A DNA stretch of 64,000 nt, taken from assembly GCF_905171775.1 (NCBI RefSeq), contig NC_053491.1, forward strand, positions 136,522,483-136,586,482. Reading direction: 5' to 3'. The notes beneath the pieces are model-generated. The model saw only the letters and a program-made list of their open reading frames with translations. It made no database searches and was not told the DNA's origin. The position numbers were made by a program, and so were the translations under genes. Position 1 is the stretch's first letter. Every line of letters begins with the position of its first letter. Positions 33,463-45,033 of the stretch are shown piece after piece. This DNA is from Rana temporaria. Taxonomy: Eukaryota > Chordata > Amphibia > Anura > Ranidae.

Positions 33463-34957
33463 AACCTGCCTGCCACCAACTCGAAAAATCGAGTTTTATG
33501 AATTGTTAACTTGCAGGGTTTTTTTTTTTTCTTACATATTTTAATTGTTAATTTGCAATGAACCATTGAACACCTTTTGAAAATTACCTTTTGGACTTTT
33601 TGAAAATTATAATTACTAATATTTCTATATAAAAGGAATAGTGCTGTTATTTCAAAATATACAGTAATTTGAAAATTATGTCATATAGCTTCTGGTACAC
33701 ATTTCAAATCTAGGTTTATCAGCTTAACTAAGCAATATATTTGTTTAACCTGTTCTTTGCATATATTTAATTGCATTGGGACTTATCTAGTATGCATGAA
33801 GTATGATGAACTGAAAACTAGTAATATAAGTAAAATTAAGCAACAATGTCTACATGTGTAATTTGATCTCATTAAATCATATAAAAAAAATGGAAGACAC
33901 TGATGGTTGCCAGGAATGTCTAATTAAGGAGCATGGGATATGTTCTAGTGATGTGGCAATAGATAATATAATAGTGTTAATGAGCACAGATGCAGACATT
34001 TAGCGGGGCTGTTGCTGCATTGAATTTCAAGCAATTGCAGGGGAGGAGAGATGGAACAAGGTACAGCAGTGCATTCCTTGTCCTTAAAGACCCAAATGAA
34101 CTTGTCTAGGAGTAGACCATGATTTGGTGATTGAAGTAGTGAGGCTGTGTGCTGCTGTACAACACTGTCTTAGAAAACTGAGGATTCAGCAATCATATGA
34201 ATACTTCATGTATAGAAAAATGGAGAGCTGTTTTCATGAACAATTAATATGTGTTAAAGCCTGACCTCCGATTGAGGTGAGAAGATTTTGGAGAGCAGCA
34301 GGGAATCCTCTGGGAAAGCATCAAAGAAGATACTTTCTGACTCAAGTGCCCGGGTTATAACCATTTTCAACTGAACTATTTTTTCGCAGAAGCAGCAGGA
34401 AGCTTTCAGTTTTACAGCTGACAAGTACAAAGTATTTGAATTACCAGTTAGAAGCCTTGAAGTACAATGGTTTTCTATATATTAAAGAAAACTTATGGCC
34501 AATATTTGATTGTAAGATCATATTTTTAAATGCTTAGGGTTTTTCAGAATGTGCGCAAGAATGTCTGTCTAAATGTAATCTTCATAATAACAATGAAGTC
34601 AGTCTAATTTCACACACAACACATAACTTTTTACTTTGCCATAGCTGCATTGAACAAATTGTTTAAAGTGTGAGTGTGCGCATTATTTTTAGCTTCCACA
34701 TTCCAGAACATTCACAATAGGTCATGTACTTACAACTCCACTCCTTCGATCTTCACTGTGTGTTCTGCCATCACAACACAGAATCTGCCTGAAACCCCCA
34801 TAAATCTGCGGAGGGGCTTCCAATGAAATAAGAAGAAGCTGTGATACTCATGCAAAGGTATCACTCTGACATTTTTTAGGTATAGTCCGTGCAGCTCAAG
34901 GCAGATTGCATGGTAAAGATCCAGATGGATTGGGGTTGTAGGTAGATTAGACATATC
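33463..34957. other. Unique sequence
   Basis: No gene or repeat recognised; short open frames only. Confidence 0.4.
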
Positions 34958-35263
34958 GGGGGTTATTTACAAAAGGAAAATCTACTTTGCATTACACGTG
35001 CAAACTACAAGTGCACCTGAAATTGCACTGAAAGTGCTCTTGGAAGTGCAGTCGCTGTAAATCTGGGGGAATAGATCTAAAATGAGGGGAAGCTCTGCTG
35101 ATTTTATGATCCAATCATTTGCAAGCTAAAATGGTGTTTTTATTTTCTTTGCATGTCCCCCTTGGATCTACAGTGACTGCACTTTAAGTGCACTTTCAGT
35201 GCAATTTCAAGTGCGCTTTGCACTTGTAGTGTAAAGTGGAGTTGCCTTTAGTAAATAACCCCC
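34958..35263. mobile_element. Small inverted-repeat element (GGGGGTTATTTAC)
   Basis: 306 bp. The left end is GGGGGTTATTTACAAAAGG and the right end reversed is GGGGGTTATTTACTAAAGG. The inverted match continues through the TCTACTTTGCA/CCACTTTACA region, and internal GTGCA-rich repeats (AAGTGCACTTTCAGTGCAAT) form further pairs. No duplication of flanks is evident. Ends resemble those at 62709-62887. Confidence 0.85.
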
Positions 35264-35589
35264 AATGTCAGTCTAGTGGGAAAGAGAGGAGGAGGCTAAA
35301 AACGATAAATGTACCAAAAGTGTGTTTATTTTATAAAATTAGTGTACAGACAAAACTGTCAAGTTTTAATTGCTGTCTGTGTCACAGAGGGGAAGATTCA
35401 GCCCCCCATTTCTCCTGTTCACTGTTGTCACCAAGACAAAGTGAGTGGAAATCCAAGATTTAAGGTTGCCAGAAAAGGGTTAATAATCCAATAGGTTCAA
35501 ATGTTTGAGTGACAACCGCCTAAGATTTAAATTCTTCTAACTATATGGGAACTTTCTCTCACTTCCTGCTGCATCCTTAGGACAAGAAT
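35264..35589. other. Unique sequence
   Basis: Nothing recognised. Confidence 0.4.
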
Positions 35590-36218
35590 CGCAATAAGCA
35601 ATAAGCATTTATTGATTGGTTTGCGCAAAAATTATAGCATCTACAAAATAGGGGATAGTTTTATGACATTTTTATTAATTTTTTTTTTACTACGAATGGC
35701 GGCAATCAGCGATTTTTATCGGTACTGCGACCTTATGGCGGACACTTCGGACACTTTTGACACATTTTTGGGACCATTGGCATTTTTATAGCGATCAGTG
35801 CTATAAAAATGCATTGATTACTATAAAAATGCCACTGGCAGGGAAGGGGTTAACATTAGGGGACAAGGAAGGGGTTAATTATGTTCCCTGGGTGTGTTCT
35901 AACTGAAGGGGGGGTGGGACTGACTAGGGGAAATGACAGATCGCTGTTAATACATTGTATGAACAGACGAACAGTAATTTCTCCCCCTGACAGGACCGGG
36001 AGCTGTGTGTTTACACACACAGCTCCCGGTTCTCGCTCTGTAATGAGCGATCGCGGGTGCCTGGTGGTGATCTCGCCCGTCATGCATGCGCGTCGGCACC
36101 AGGGGCAAGCACGCGCCCCTAATGGCTGGAATGTGAAATGCTATATAGCTACGTGATTTCGCACAGCCAAGCCGACCTGTCGCTGTATAACTGCGGCGGC
36201 TGGTCGGCTAGTGGTTAA
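35590..36218. mobile_element. 5'-truncated TTAA-family element
   Basis: From GCAATAAGCATTTATTGATT onward it follows 16810-16990 and 25010-25180. It then diverges into a different right half with GGGAGCTGTGTGTTTACACA hairpin text, and ends GCGGCTGGTCGGCTAGTGGTTAA. TTAA lies at 36215-36218. The reversed right end TTAACCACTAGCCGACCAGC matches the TTAACCACTTGCCGACC type. The mixture of halves suggests a related subfamily. Confidence 0.75.
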
Positions 36219-37591
36219 AGAGATCTGTTTCATAAGTATCTGTTTGATAATTATACTGACAAATACCTGTTGATCCTGCCTGAAATCCTGTGAGCTATTA
36301 ACTTCATGTGCTCTCTGCCAGTGTTTCACTAACTTACTGTATCAGTTACATCATCCCTAGCTCTCTTTGTGGAATGCAGGCCATCTCCCTCTTATGTAGA
36401 GGGAAAAAAGGGAGGCATTCAGTAGTCCTAAAACACTTCCCGTGTTGTAGTGACAACACTGTCATCCTAGGACAGGGAGTGTGTTACTGCCAGGATCACT
36501 AGGTGAAGTAAAGAAAAAAAATACTGAAAAAAGGAATGTATTTACCACGTTTAAGGACTTATAAGCTGCTATATTTTACATTTCTGTTCTTGAGTTCAGA
36601 TATGCTTTAATAACTATGCAGGTCTTACCACCGGAGTCGCTACAGTGTTAAATCTTTGATTGCGATTATGACCAAAACTAAACACACGGGTTCACATACT
36701 CAGCTGCAAACAAGGTTTCTGAACCATTTATACAAACATCGAAAAAAGTTCTTGGTGTTGACAAATGTTTTCTAACAACTTTCATATTCTGTACTCTGAG
36801 ATTGCCATGATTTGAGTCCGCTCAACATACTGTTTTTGTCTGCAATAGGGAGTATGCTTTGCTTGACTCTTCATCTGCTTGGGTTTTTACACATTCTATA
36901 GTGTTTAAACCTAGAATTAAAATTGATTTAAAGGATAAGTGCACTTAGTGGACCCCTGTCCCAGTGCTGAAGATGTTTTAAACAGGATATACCTGCCTGT
37001 AATTTTTCTCTCCAGAAATCTTTGCTACTAGTGTGCAAATAAAGAAACATATGATGTCAAAATAACTTCACCTGTTTCTATATTGCCTGAATATTTGTCA
37101 GAGAATTTATCTAAATGAAAAGTGTCATGAAGATCTGGGAGCTATCAAAGTCTGAGATAAAGTTCTGATAAAGTATTTGATTAATTATGGTTGGGTTATA
37201 TATAAAAAAAAAACTAAACTCAAACTATGGCCTAAACATTTCATGAAGATGCACTTTTTGGAAGAGAATGAGAAGAAAAGCATTGCTGAATGAAATCTTT
37301 ATCGTATCATCATACAAAAAAGCCGACATTGTTTATTACTCTTATAACACTATTCATAGGCACAGAGACTGGTTAAGATTTAGGATGAGACGGATATAAC
37401 AAATAGACAGTTATGCAGGAAAACGTGTTTCTGTTTGCAAGAGACAACCTTCTACAGGACAAAATCTTAAAGGTCTTGACTAAGCACAGTGAAAATTCAA
37501 GATATTGTACAAGCATTGGGGAACATAATGATCAATTTAAAAAATGCAATGGTTGCATGGATTTTACTCTTTAGAATACTGTTACTTTTGG
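36219..37591. other. Unique sequence
   Basis: No gene or repeat recognised. Confidence 0.4.
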
Positions 37592-37599
37592 ACTAGTAA

Positions 37600-38673
37600 C
37601 TAGTTTAGCGCTACCCCTGCAGGAGCCGCTGGTTGTTTGTGGGATCGGCGTATTAAGTTACCTTGCAGGGTGTCTAGGGGTGATATTAGTGAGTTGAGGC
37701 AATGAGCGAAGGTCCAGTCATCAATTGGATTTTTTCAATGCTCTATTCCAAGGCCCAACATGGCCAACATCAACATAAGGCAAGACAGGAAAGGTTGATG
37801 AAGCATGAGAGCAACTTTAGTATCAGGCCTTGGATATGAAGAAGAGCAGTCCTGCTCTTAGTATTAATGAGATCAGTTCGTCGCCACTCTAGCCAGAGTG
37901 GGTAAAGTGCCCCGGACAGACTTCTGTCACAAGCCTGGCAGCCGAAGTGTCACTTGTAAATCGCTGGGAGGAACAGACCTCTGCCACAGGCCTGACTCTG
38001 GACCTCTGCCACAGGCCTAGCGATTTAAGATGCAATATTTGGATTGAACGAATCCTCCCAGTAAATTTCAGTTAAGGTCACCGGTTGACAGCTGCAATAT
38101 ACCTGTCAGTGTCCTGGTGACCAGATCCCCGATAGTTCGTTCAGGCCTCCTGGATAACCTCTCTCTGGGTTCTCCCTGAGCCGATTCCCCACCGCACAGC
38201 TCTCAGCTTAGGATCCTCTTAGCAAAGGTTGAGACCCAGCAAGTCGCTGGGGCCCCTCTCATCAGGATGAAGCTCCGCATGGTGCGCAACTCCGGCCAGG
38301 GAGGCCATGGTGGCGGGGTCCATGGATGCGCATCGCGCACCCTGAAGGTAGATGCCGCACCTGGAACTCGGACCCCGCCAAAAGGACTCAGAATCAATGG
38401 CGTCTGCCCCAGATATACTCTTCCCCAGCATGCTCAGCGAGGGATAAACTCCTCTAATTGGCTGCTGGGCAAAAGTGACTCTGCCAGAACCCCTCTAGCG
38501 CCAACTGCCGCCCAGGGGTGGAAACGCACCCCTGAAACGCAGACTGACCTACAAGACAGTTCTGAAAGGACATCAGCCCTGCAATTTAACAAATTGTGAA
38601 TGGGAGCAAAATAACTCTCCCATTCCCCACTAATTTTAGCGTAGTGCCCATACTGAAAGTAAGGGGGCGCTAC
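37600..38673. mobile_element. Possible ~1.07-kb element with TAGCGC termini
   Basis: The left text TTTAGCGCTACCCCTGC and the right end reversed GTAGCGCCCCCTTAC share TAGCGC. ACTAGTAA stands on both sides (37592-37599 and 38674-38681), a candidate 6-8-bp duplication. The content is G+C-richer than the flanks, with repeats CCTCTGCCACAGGCCT (twice near 37975-38020). No transposase or LTR hallmarks recognised, so the class is open. Confidence 0.5.
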
Positions 38674-38681
38674 ACTAGTAA

Positions 38682-39762
38682 GATTGTTTATGTTGTCTTT
38701 TGAGAAGAATATAAATTGAATCACTTGAGGTAGAGGTAAAATTAAACATTTTGATGAGGAAATTCTTCCATGGTAAAATAATGAATACATTTAAAATAAT
38801 TAATCTTAGTTAATTGACGGTAATGTCTTTATATTTTATTTAAACATTCCATGTTAGAAACAGAGTATGTACCTAATCATTTTAGACTTACAAATATACA
38901 ATATAAAGCCACTTATTCACCTATACTTTGGCTGTTTTAATCTACGTTCTAAATCACATTTGCTATTTAAGCAAAAAAAAATCTACCTTTAATAGCACTT
39001 TAAATAAAACACGCAGACACGTGTCTAACATAAAAAATAAACTACTTTAACCTGTACTAGTTGGATTTTTTTTTTATAGCATTAACAACCTATCACTTGA
39101 AAAAACTCATGATCCACGTGTCATATCCCTTTACCCAGGTCACCTTAATCAATTCTAATCACTGTACATGTCTCTTGATTGCCAGACATGACCTCTTTCT
39201 ATACATAGTGTATTCCCAGGAAGGTAAAAGTGGATGTACACAACATACAAATAAATTAGATATATCCTGCAATACAAAACTGGAATCTGAGTAGCCAAAG
39301 TCAACAACACATCTCCTATTTCCTTTCTTCTTTCAAAGCCTCAAATGTTCTCATCATTTTAGATGAAATGGGGAACTGTGTTTTTTTTCTCATATGTGCC
39401 CTGTTGGGGAGATTATCTTTACTTCCGATTCTACAACAAGAAGTGAGAGAAAATCTCTCTAAAATGAGGGGAAATTGTAGCTATTTTCCTATTCCTTTCT
39501 ATTGCATCATAATCTTGGCAGCACAGCAACACCTTTTTTTGTTTCTAAGCCATGAAAAAAAAACACCTAGAGAGGTCAGGGGTGGTTTATTTTAAAGCTA
39601 TTTCACTGTTTGATAAGACTGTACAAATGTTTTATTGATCATAGTCTAGACACGGGTGCATTTACTAAGATACTGCACCTAAGCTCAGAAGCACAAATGT
39701 AATGCTTTGAAGCTTGCTAGTCATTAGATCTGTAAGCTGGTTTGTTTTAATTTTTTAGCCTT
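38682..39762. other. Unique sequence
   Basis: No gene or repeat recognised. Confidence 0.4.
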
Positions 39763-40143
39763 AGGACCCTTTCACACGGGACTGTCCGTGTGCGGGCTCC
39801 ACTTTTCTCAGCAGGGATCGCTCCGTCGATCCATGTTGAGCAGGCAGATGACAGGTCTGTCTCTGCACACTGTGTAGGGACTGGCCTGTCAGAGCGCCGC
39901 TCTCCTCTATGGGGGATCAGATGACGATGGACCGTAGAGTCCGTTGTCACTGATCTGATCTGCCAGACGGATGGAAAAGTAGGGTTTTCATCCGTCACAC
40001 TTTGGTGGATCCGAGCGGGTCGGATGTCAGCGGGCATGTCATCGCTGACATCCATGGCTCCATTGAGGAGCACGGAGCGCCCGTTTAGGTCCACCTAAAA
40101 AACTGGCAGCGGACCTAAACGGTCCTCCCGTGTGAAAGGGCCC
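39763..40143. mobile_element. Inverted-repeat element (CCCTTTCACACGGG)
   Basis: Left AGGACCCTTTCACACGGGAC and right reversed AGGGCCCTTTCACACGGGAG match at 18 of 20. The GC-rich interior has inner pairs such as GATCAGATGACGATGG / CCGTTGTCACTGATCTGATC. No duplication of flanks is clear. No reading frame. Confidence 0.8.
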
Positions 40144-40700
40144 TACAAATATACAGTATTCAGCAAAACATAAAACATCTGTTGATTTTGCCAAATATGC
40201 AGTGTGCTTGTCATTATCGATGAGCTGAACTGAAGGCAAACATTTTTGTATCTTATTTGTGAATTACAAATCCCATTGTTCCTTGCTGAAGATGTCAAGA
40301 CATGGTTAAAGCCTAGCCTGGGTGGTAATCAGATCTCAAGAGGAAGTGTGTTATTCACAGGTTTTCAAAGTGAAAATAAAGGAAAAAAAGAATGAAAACT
40401 AATTTGGACACCTAATCTAAGGCCTGGTAAGCGGCAATAAAACATAAGTTTACATTGGTTTATAAAACTCCATAAGTCTTTCTGCCCTCCTCTGCAAATT
40501 TGTCAAATAAACAGGCCTGTAGAAAGACTGATACTCTATTCTATTTTATAGTGGGAAGCTAGGCCATTCACAGTACAGCATGATCAAGTATGATAAACAC
40601 AAGTACAACCCAAGTGAAGGGATCTGGGGGGGGGGGGGGGTGAAGCTGATCTATTATCTATATGACAGATTTGCAAAGGAGGATGAGGGATATATTCTTA
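40144..40700. other. Unique sequence with a poly-G run
   Basis: Nothing gene-like. About 16 consecutive G at 40626-40641. Confidence 0.45.
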
Positions 40701-41255
40701 TTGTTTTTATTATTATACAAGATTTATATAGTGCCAACAGTTTATGCAACACTTTACAAAATACAGTTATGAAAAAAAAATACAATACAAGAGGATTAAG
40801 AGGGCCCTGCTCAGAAGAGCTTACAATCTAATAGGGTGGGACAGGTGGTAAAAAAGGTTGTAACTGTGGGCAATGAGCTCATGAAAGTGGTAAAAGACTA
40901 GTTGGAGATGTGATAGGCTTCCCTGAAGAGATGAGTTTTCAGGGATCGCCTGAAAGTAGCAAGAGTATAGTCGGACAGGTTGAGGTAGCGATTTCCTGAG
41001 GATGGGAGAGGCTCTGGAGAAATCCTGGAGACGAGCGTGGGAGGTGGAGACGAGGGAGCTTGAGAGTAGGAGGTCTGAAGGACGACTTGGGAGATATTTG
41101 GAGACAAGATTGTTGATGTAGCTCGGGGCAGAGTTGTGAATGGCTTTGTATGTTGTGGTTAGTATTTTGAATTTAATTCGCTGGATGATTGGGAGCCTGT
41201 GTAGGAATTGGAGAAGAGGGTTGGCAGACACTGAGTGGTTCGTAAAGTGGATGAG
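40701..41255 (-). mobile_element. 3' end of an L2/CR1-like LINE
   Basis: Same family and extent as 25902-26565. The minus strand encodes a recognisable C-terminal reverse-transcriptase tail (ANPLLQFLHRLP, FKILTTTYKAIHN, APSYINNLV, KYLPSR), then shifts frame and ends TAAATCTTGTATAATAATAA. 5' truncated near 41255. It is better preserved than the other copies. Confidence 0.85.
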
Positions 41256-41357
41256 GGATAGACATCTGGAGCAGCAAGTGTTCTACAGCACCATGCCTTC
41301 CTTTATGTTAAAGTGAACCTGTTAATTTGTCCCACATAGGTCAAGCAGAGGTTCACC

Positions 41358-41813
41358 TTAAAGCAGTTGTATAGCCGCAGCAGATTTTTTTTTTACACAC
41401 CTGAAAGGCAAAAGGCATAATGAGCTAGTATGCACTGCATACTAGCTCATTATGAAATACTTACCTTGGAACGAGGTGTGGGGAACTTACCTGGTCCACG
41501 CCGAGGGAGATGTCATCTTGCCTCGGCGTGTGTTCTGGGTATCGCCGCTCCAGCGCTGTGATTGGCTGGATCGGCGATGTCTTCACTCCCACGCATGGGC
41601 GGGAGACTTCTTTCCGGCAAGGTCCAGCGGCTGCCGGGCCTTTAGGCGAGGATCTCCGCTGCGCATGCGCCGCTGCAATCAGCGGCTCATTGCGAGGGGA
41701 ATATCTCCTAAACCATACAGGTTTAGGAGATATTATTTTTTACCTTCAGGTAAGCCTTATTATAGGCTTACCTGTAGGTAAAAGTGGTAGTACAGAGTTT
41801 ACTACCACTTTAA
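41358..41813. mobile_element. TTAA-flanked element with nested palindromes
   Basis: 456 bp between TTAA 41358-41361 and 41810-41813. Ends TTAAAGCAGTTGTATAGCC and, reversed, TTAAAGTGGTAGTAAACTCT. Inside, AATGAGCTAGTATGCA and TGCATACTAGCTCATT form a perfect 16-bp-arm palindrome with a 1-bp centre (about 41418-41450). ATATCTCCTAAACC pairs with GGTTTAGGAGATAT (about 41702-41734), and TAAGCC/GGCTTA follows. No protein. Confidence 0.85.
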
Positions 41814-41850
41814 GTTTAGAAAGAGCACTTTAAAACTTCAATAGAAGCCA

Positions 41851-42287
41851 TTAAAGGGTCACTAAAGGATTTTTTTTTAGCTAAATAGCTTCCTTTACCT
41901 TACTGCAGTCCTGGTTTCATGTCCTCATTGTTCGTTTTTTCTCTAATCCTTCTCTGTTCTAAACACTTCCTGGTTGTCTGTTTCCTGATGAAAAAAGTCA
42001 TGGGAGCTTTCTCTCTGTGGTCACTAATAAAGGAGGTGTGATTACTGTGTGTCTAAAACACCTCAACACCAATCAGTTTCGTTTTACAAACCATCACTGC
42101 CCTGTATTGGCTCTGTGTCTCTGTACATCACAGAGCAGGAAACAGCATGCAAAAACGCTAGGTACATTATATGATTGATTTTTATCTATTTTTAATCACT
42201 TTTAAAAGGAATCAGTTAACTAATATGTCTCTATACCCTCAACAGTCATTTCAGCAAAAAATACATTTTCCTTTACAACTCCTTTAA
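41851..42287. mobile_element. TTAA-flanked element, TIR TTAAAGGGTCACTAAAGGA
   Basis: 437 bp between TTAA 41851-41854 and 42284-42287, only 37 bp after the previous element. Ends TTAAAGGGTCACTAAAGGA and, reversed, TTAAAGGAGTTGTAAAGGA. Its left third (AGCTAAATAGCTTCCTTTAC, CTTACTGCAGTCCT) is shared with 54145-54560 and, in reverse, with the right end of 50780-51388. Confidence 0.85.
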
Positions 42288-42430
42288 ATTACTGCTTTTC
42301 ATATAAATATACTTATAAATGAGTTTTAAATGGAAATACACAGAGAGAACCAATGTTGTCAAGGAAATTATGTTTCCTGCTAATGTACTTTAAATTTGAG
42401 ATCATTTTAGGTAAAGAGAGTATGTGATTT

Positions 42431-42780
42431 ACAATAGATATTGTGAATAGAATGTGCTGTGCCTTAGTATGTTAGCTCAAGGCTCAGTATGTTTACAAGA
42501 GAGAAGACCGCAATCTAGCTACCAGAATGCTTTATACTGAGAATGTCCCACTAGTTTTATAAACGAGAGGACTCTGCATGAAAGAACATTTAACATATCA
42601 GATTAAACACAATAGATATTGCATATAGAGACTGAATATATATAATTTACAGAGTGTACTATACTTTTGTATAAGAAGACCACCATATAGCAACCAGTAT
42701 GCTTAATACTGAGAACATCCCACTAGTTTTATAAATGTGAAGGCACTGCATGGGAGAATATTCAACATGCCAAATTAAAT
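42431..42780. repeat. Diverged tandem duplication, ~178-bp unit
   Basis: ACAATAGATATTG at 42431 and 42609 starts two copies. Both contain AGAAGACC...CTA(C/G)C-ACCAG-ATGCTT-ATACTGAGAA, then CCCACTAGTTTTATAAA. Divergence suggests an old event. No function seen. Confidence 0.8.
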
Positions 42781-43559
42781 CCTTAAAAAATACATCTACC
42801 TTAATGATTCATGTATAGAATTTCTGATAATAACTATCCATTACTAGTGAACCTAAAACCATTGATTTACATAGGAAATGGTAATACCAATTCATTTTTA
42901 GGTTCACTGACAAAACCCTGTTTAACTGTATGGTGTTATATAGGTATTTCTTATGTGCTAATACTATAAGCTTTCTAGTTAAAACTCTCAAATGGTTTAA
43001 ACCATGTTTTATTATAAATACGTCCATTTGCTGATTTTACTGTTTAACTAGCTGCTCATTTTTCACAATGAGTAAAAAAGGTAACTGATGTGAACCTGAA
43101 ATATATATAACTGAATAAATAATAATCTGTAGCACATGGTTAAGCTACAGTTCCAGTAGTTATATATGTTTTAGATTTAAAATGTATTACTGATAGTGTA
43201 GCTCAAACCAGTTTTGGTCATACCGAATAAAGTTTTTGGTGCAATTCATTGTAATTTCCCCACTTGTTGTAAGCTCTGGGCTGCTGTTATCTTTGTGTTC
43301 TCTTTACATTTATTTCTTCTGAAAAGTCTTTTCTATATGCACTTCTGATCACTAGGCATTCTGGAAATTCCATTTCACTTCTTTCTTTTTTTTTTTGTAC
43401 AATTGGTTGTTCTATAAAAATCAATAAGTGAAAGAAAAACTTATTTTGCTCAGTCCCCTGAGATCTTACAAATCATCCATTTGCCTACTATAGATTGCTA
43501 ATACTTTATGTGAGTTCTAATTCTAATTAGGCTGTACATTTTAAATGTATCTGCTGTTT
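42781..43559. other. Unique sequence
   Basis: No gene or repeat recognised. Confidence 0.4.
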
Positions 43560-43567
43560 ACATAGAG

Positions 43568-45025
43568 CAGTGGTTCTAAACATGGGGGTCAAATGACTAT
43601 TTGCCAAGGGTCACCGAATCCTGGGCTGTTCCTGAAGCCCACACCGCTCTCCCAGCCCTTTTGTGGCCACCCACTCAGTTCATTGCATGGCTGGGGGGCA
43701 GAGACTAGAGGTCATCTGACCTGTAAGGAATGTGAAGTGGGAGGGGCTAGAGGAGACACTATCTCCTGATTTTGCCAAAGGTGTCACTGCTGCGAGCCAC
43801 CACAAAGTCGGAGACACAGTGAGTAACAATACCTGTGATTTATAGTTGCCATTAAAAGGAGCCCATAAGTTGGCTGATCAGAACTCCCCCACCAGCACTG
43901 CCACCCATCCCAACTCCCCGCCAGCACTGCCACTCATCCCAACTCCCCGCCGGCACTGCCAGTCTGTCAGAGCCTGTACTCACCGAGACCGAGATGCTGA
44001 GGGCGGCTCACCTTTGCGACCCTGTGCAGACCACTCCCTGGAGTTGGGACAGAGGAGGGACGGCACAAGGAGGCACCGGTGCCGGGAGCTGGCAGGCAGA
44101 CTTGGTGTAGCTGACAGAAGCAGGGCAGGTGCAGAAGACTGGAGACAAGCGTTGGTCAGGCAGGAACTGGTAGGTAAGTCTGGTAGGGTCCACAGGAGAT
44201 GAAGGCAAATCCGAGTCACAGGCCGAGGGTCAAGGGCAGGAGAGTTCAGAGGGAGTCCATGAGAGCAAGCCAAGGTCAAGGGGCAGGAGACAACAGCAAT
44301 CCAGGTAACATTAGCCAAAGGGTCAGAGGTTCCAGGTGAGAGGAGAGTCGTCAGGAATTCCGGGACAAAACAGGCAGGTACGGCAACAGGTAAACACATA
44401 GGAGCTGAAGACAAACCAGCAACCTGTTCAGGGAAGGCTGCTGGTTTAAATAGGAGTGTCCGGCCTCTGATTGGCCCCAGGGTTGCCGCATACCTGCACG
44501 TGCGCGCTTCCACGCACACGGCGCGCAGCCGTACCGCGCATGCGCGGGAGCTCAATGGAGCCGGGAATGGAGCCCTGACACAGTCATCCTATTCCCCCCA
44601 CCAAGGAGTAAGAGAAGGAATAAAAATAGAGAATACATGGAAGGGAGAGGAAAAGCGGGGGAGGAAGAAAGAAAAAGCGAGAGGAAGAATAAGGGAACGA
44701 ACAAGAAAGACCCTAACCCTAACCCCAGAAAGAGGGATGGGGGGAAAAAAACAACAAGAAATTAGGATAAAGAGAGATAAAAGGGAAAGAAAGGACAACA
44801 AAGAGAAAGCATGATATATCCTAAAATATACCATAAGGGATTTAATACTGTACGAGTGGAAGGGACTCGGGGAGTGCTAAATGTCCGTGGGTCAGGGGCA
44901 CAAATTACTTGTTTTGCCTTGGGTGCTGACGGCCCACACTACAAATTTATTTTTACTGTTGGGGGTCCCCACAACTTGGGAAATTTTATCAAGGAGTCAT
45001 GGTACTAGAAGGTTGAGAACCACTG
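43568..45025. mobile_element. hAT element, TSD ACATAGAG, interrupted by a solo LTR
   Basis: Exact 8-bp duplication ACATAGAG at 43560-43567 and 45026-45033. The left end is CAGTGGTTCTAAACATGG and the right end reversed is CAGTGGTTCTCAACCTTC, the classic hAT terminus. Removing the nested LTR (43965-44580) and one CAGTC leaves about 835 bp. The left half has ACTCCCCGCC-AGCACTGCCA repeats. The right half is A/G-rich (GAGAGGAAAAGCGGGG). No transposase. Confidence 0.9.
43965..44580 (-). mobile_element. Solo LTR of a retrotransposon, TSD CAGTC
   Basis: 616 bp starting TGTCAGAGCC and ending GGAGCCCTGACA, so TG...CA with a short inverted terminus TGTCAG. It is bracketed by exact CAGTC at 43960-43964 and 44581-44585. 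On the minus strand CCAATCAGAGGCC (44462-44474) is followed about 15 bp later by TATTTAAA (44445-44452), the order of a CCAAT box and a TATA-like box. This sets the strand. No internal region is present, so it arose by recombination between two LTRs. Gypsy or endogenous-retrovirus origin cannot be separated from the LTR alone. The 191-codon minus frame is not a gene. Confidence 0.8.
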
Positions 45026-45033
45026 ACATAGAG

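Noticed and set aside
40626..40641. Poly-G run (and poly-C near 50488) as a G-quadruplex regulatory site
   Set aside because: An isolated homopolymer with no promoter or gene nearby; nothing supports regulation.
43980..44555. 191-codon minus-strand frame
   Set aside because: Lies wholly within the solo LTR, includes its promoter-like region and has no domain.
44709..44726. Telomere-like CCCTAACCCTAACCCC
   Set aside because: Only about two and a half units inside an A/G-rich hAT interior, so most likely chance.
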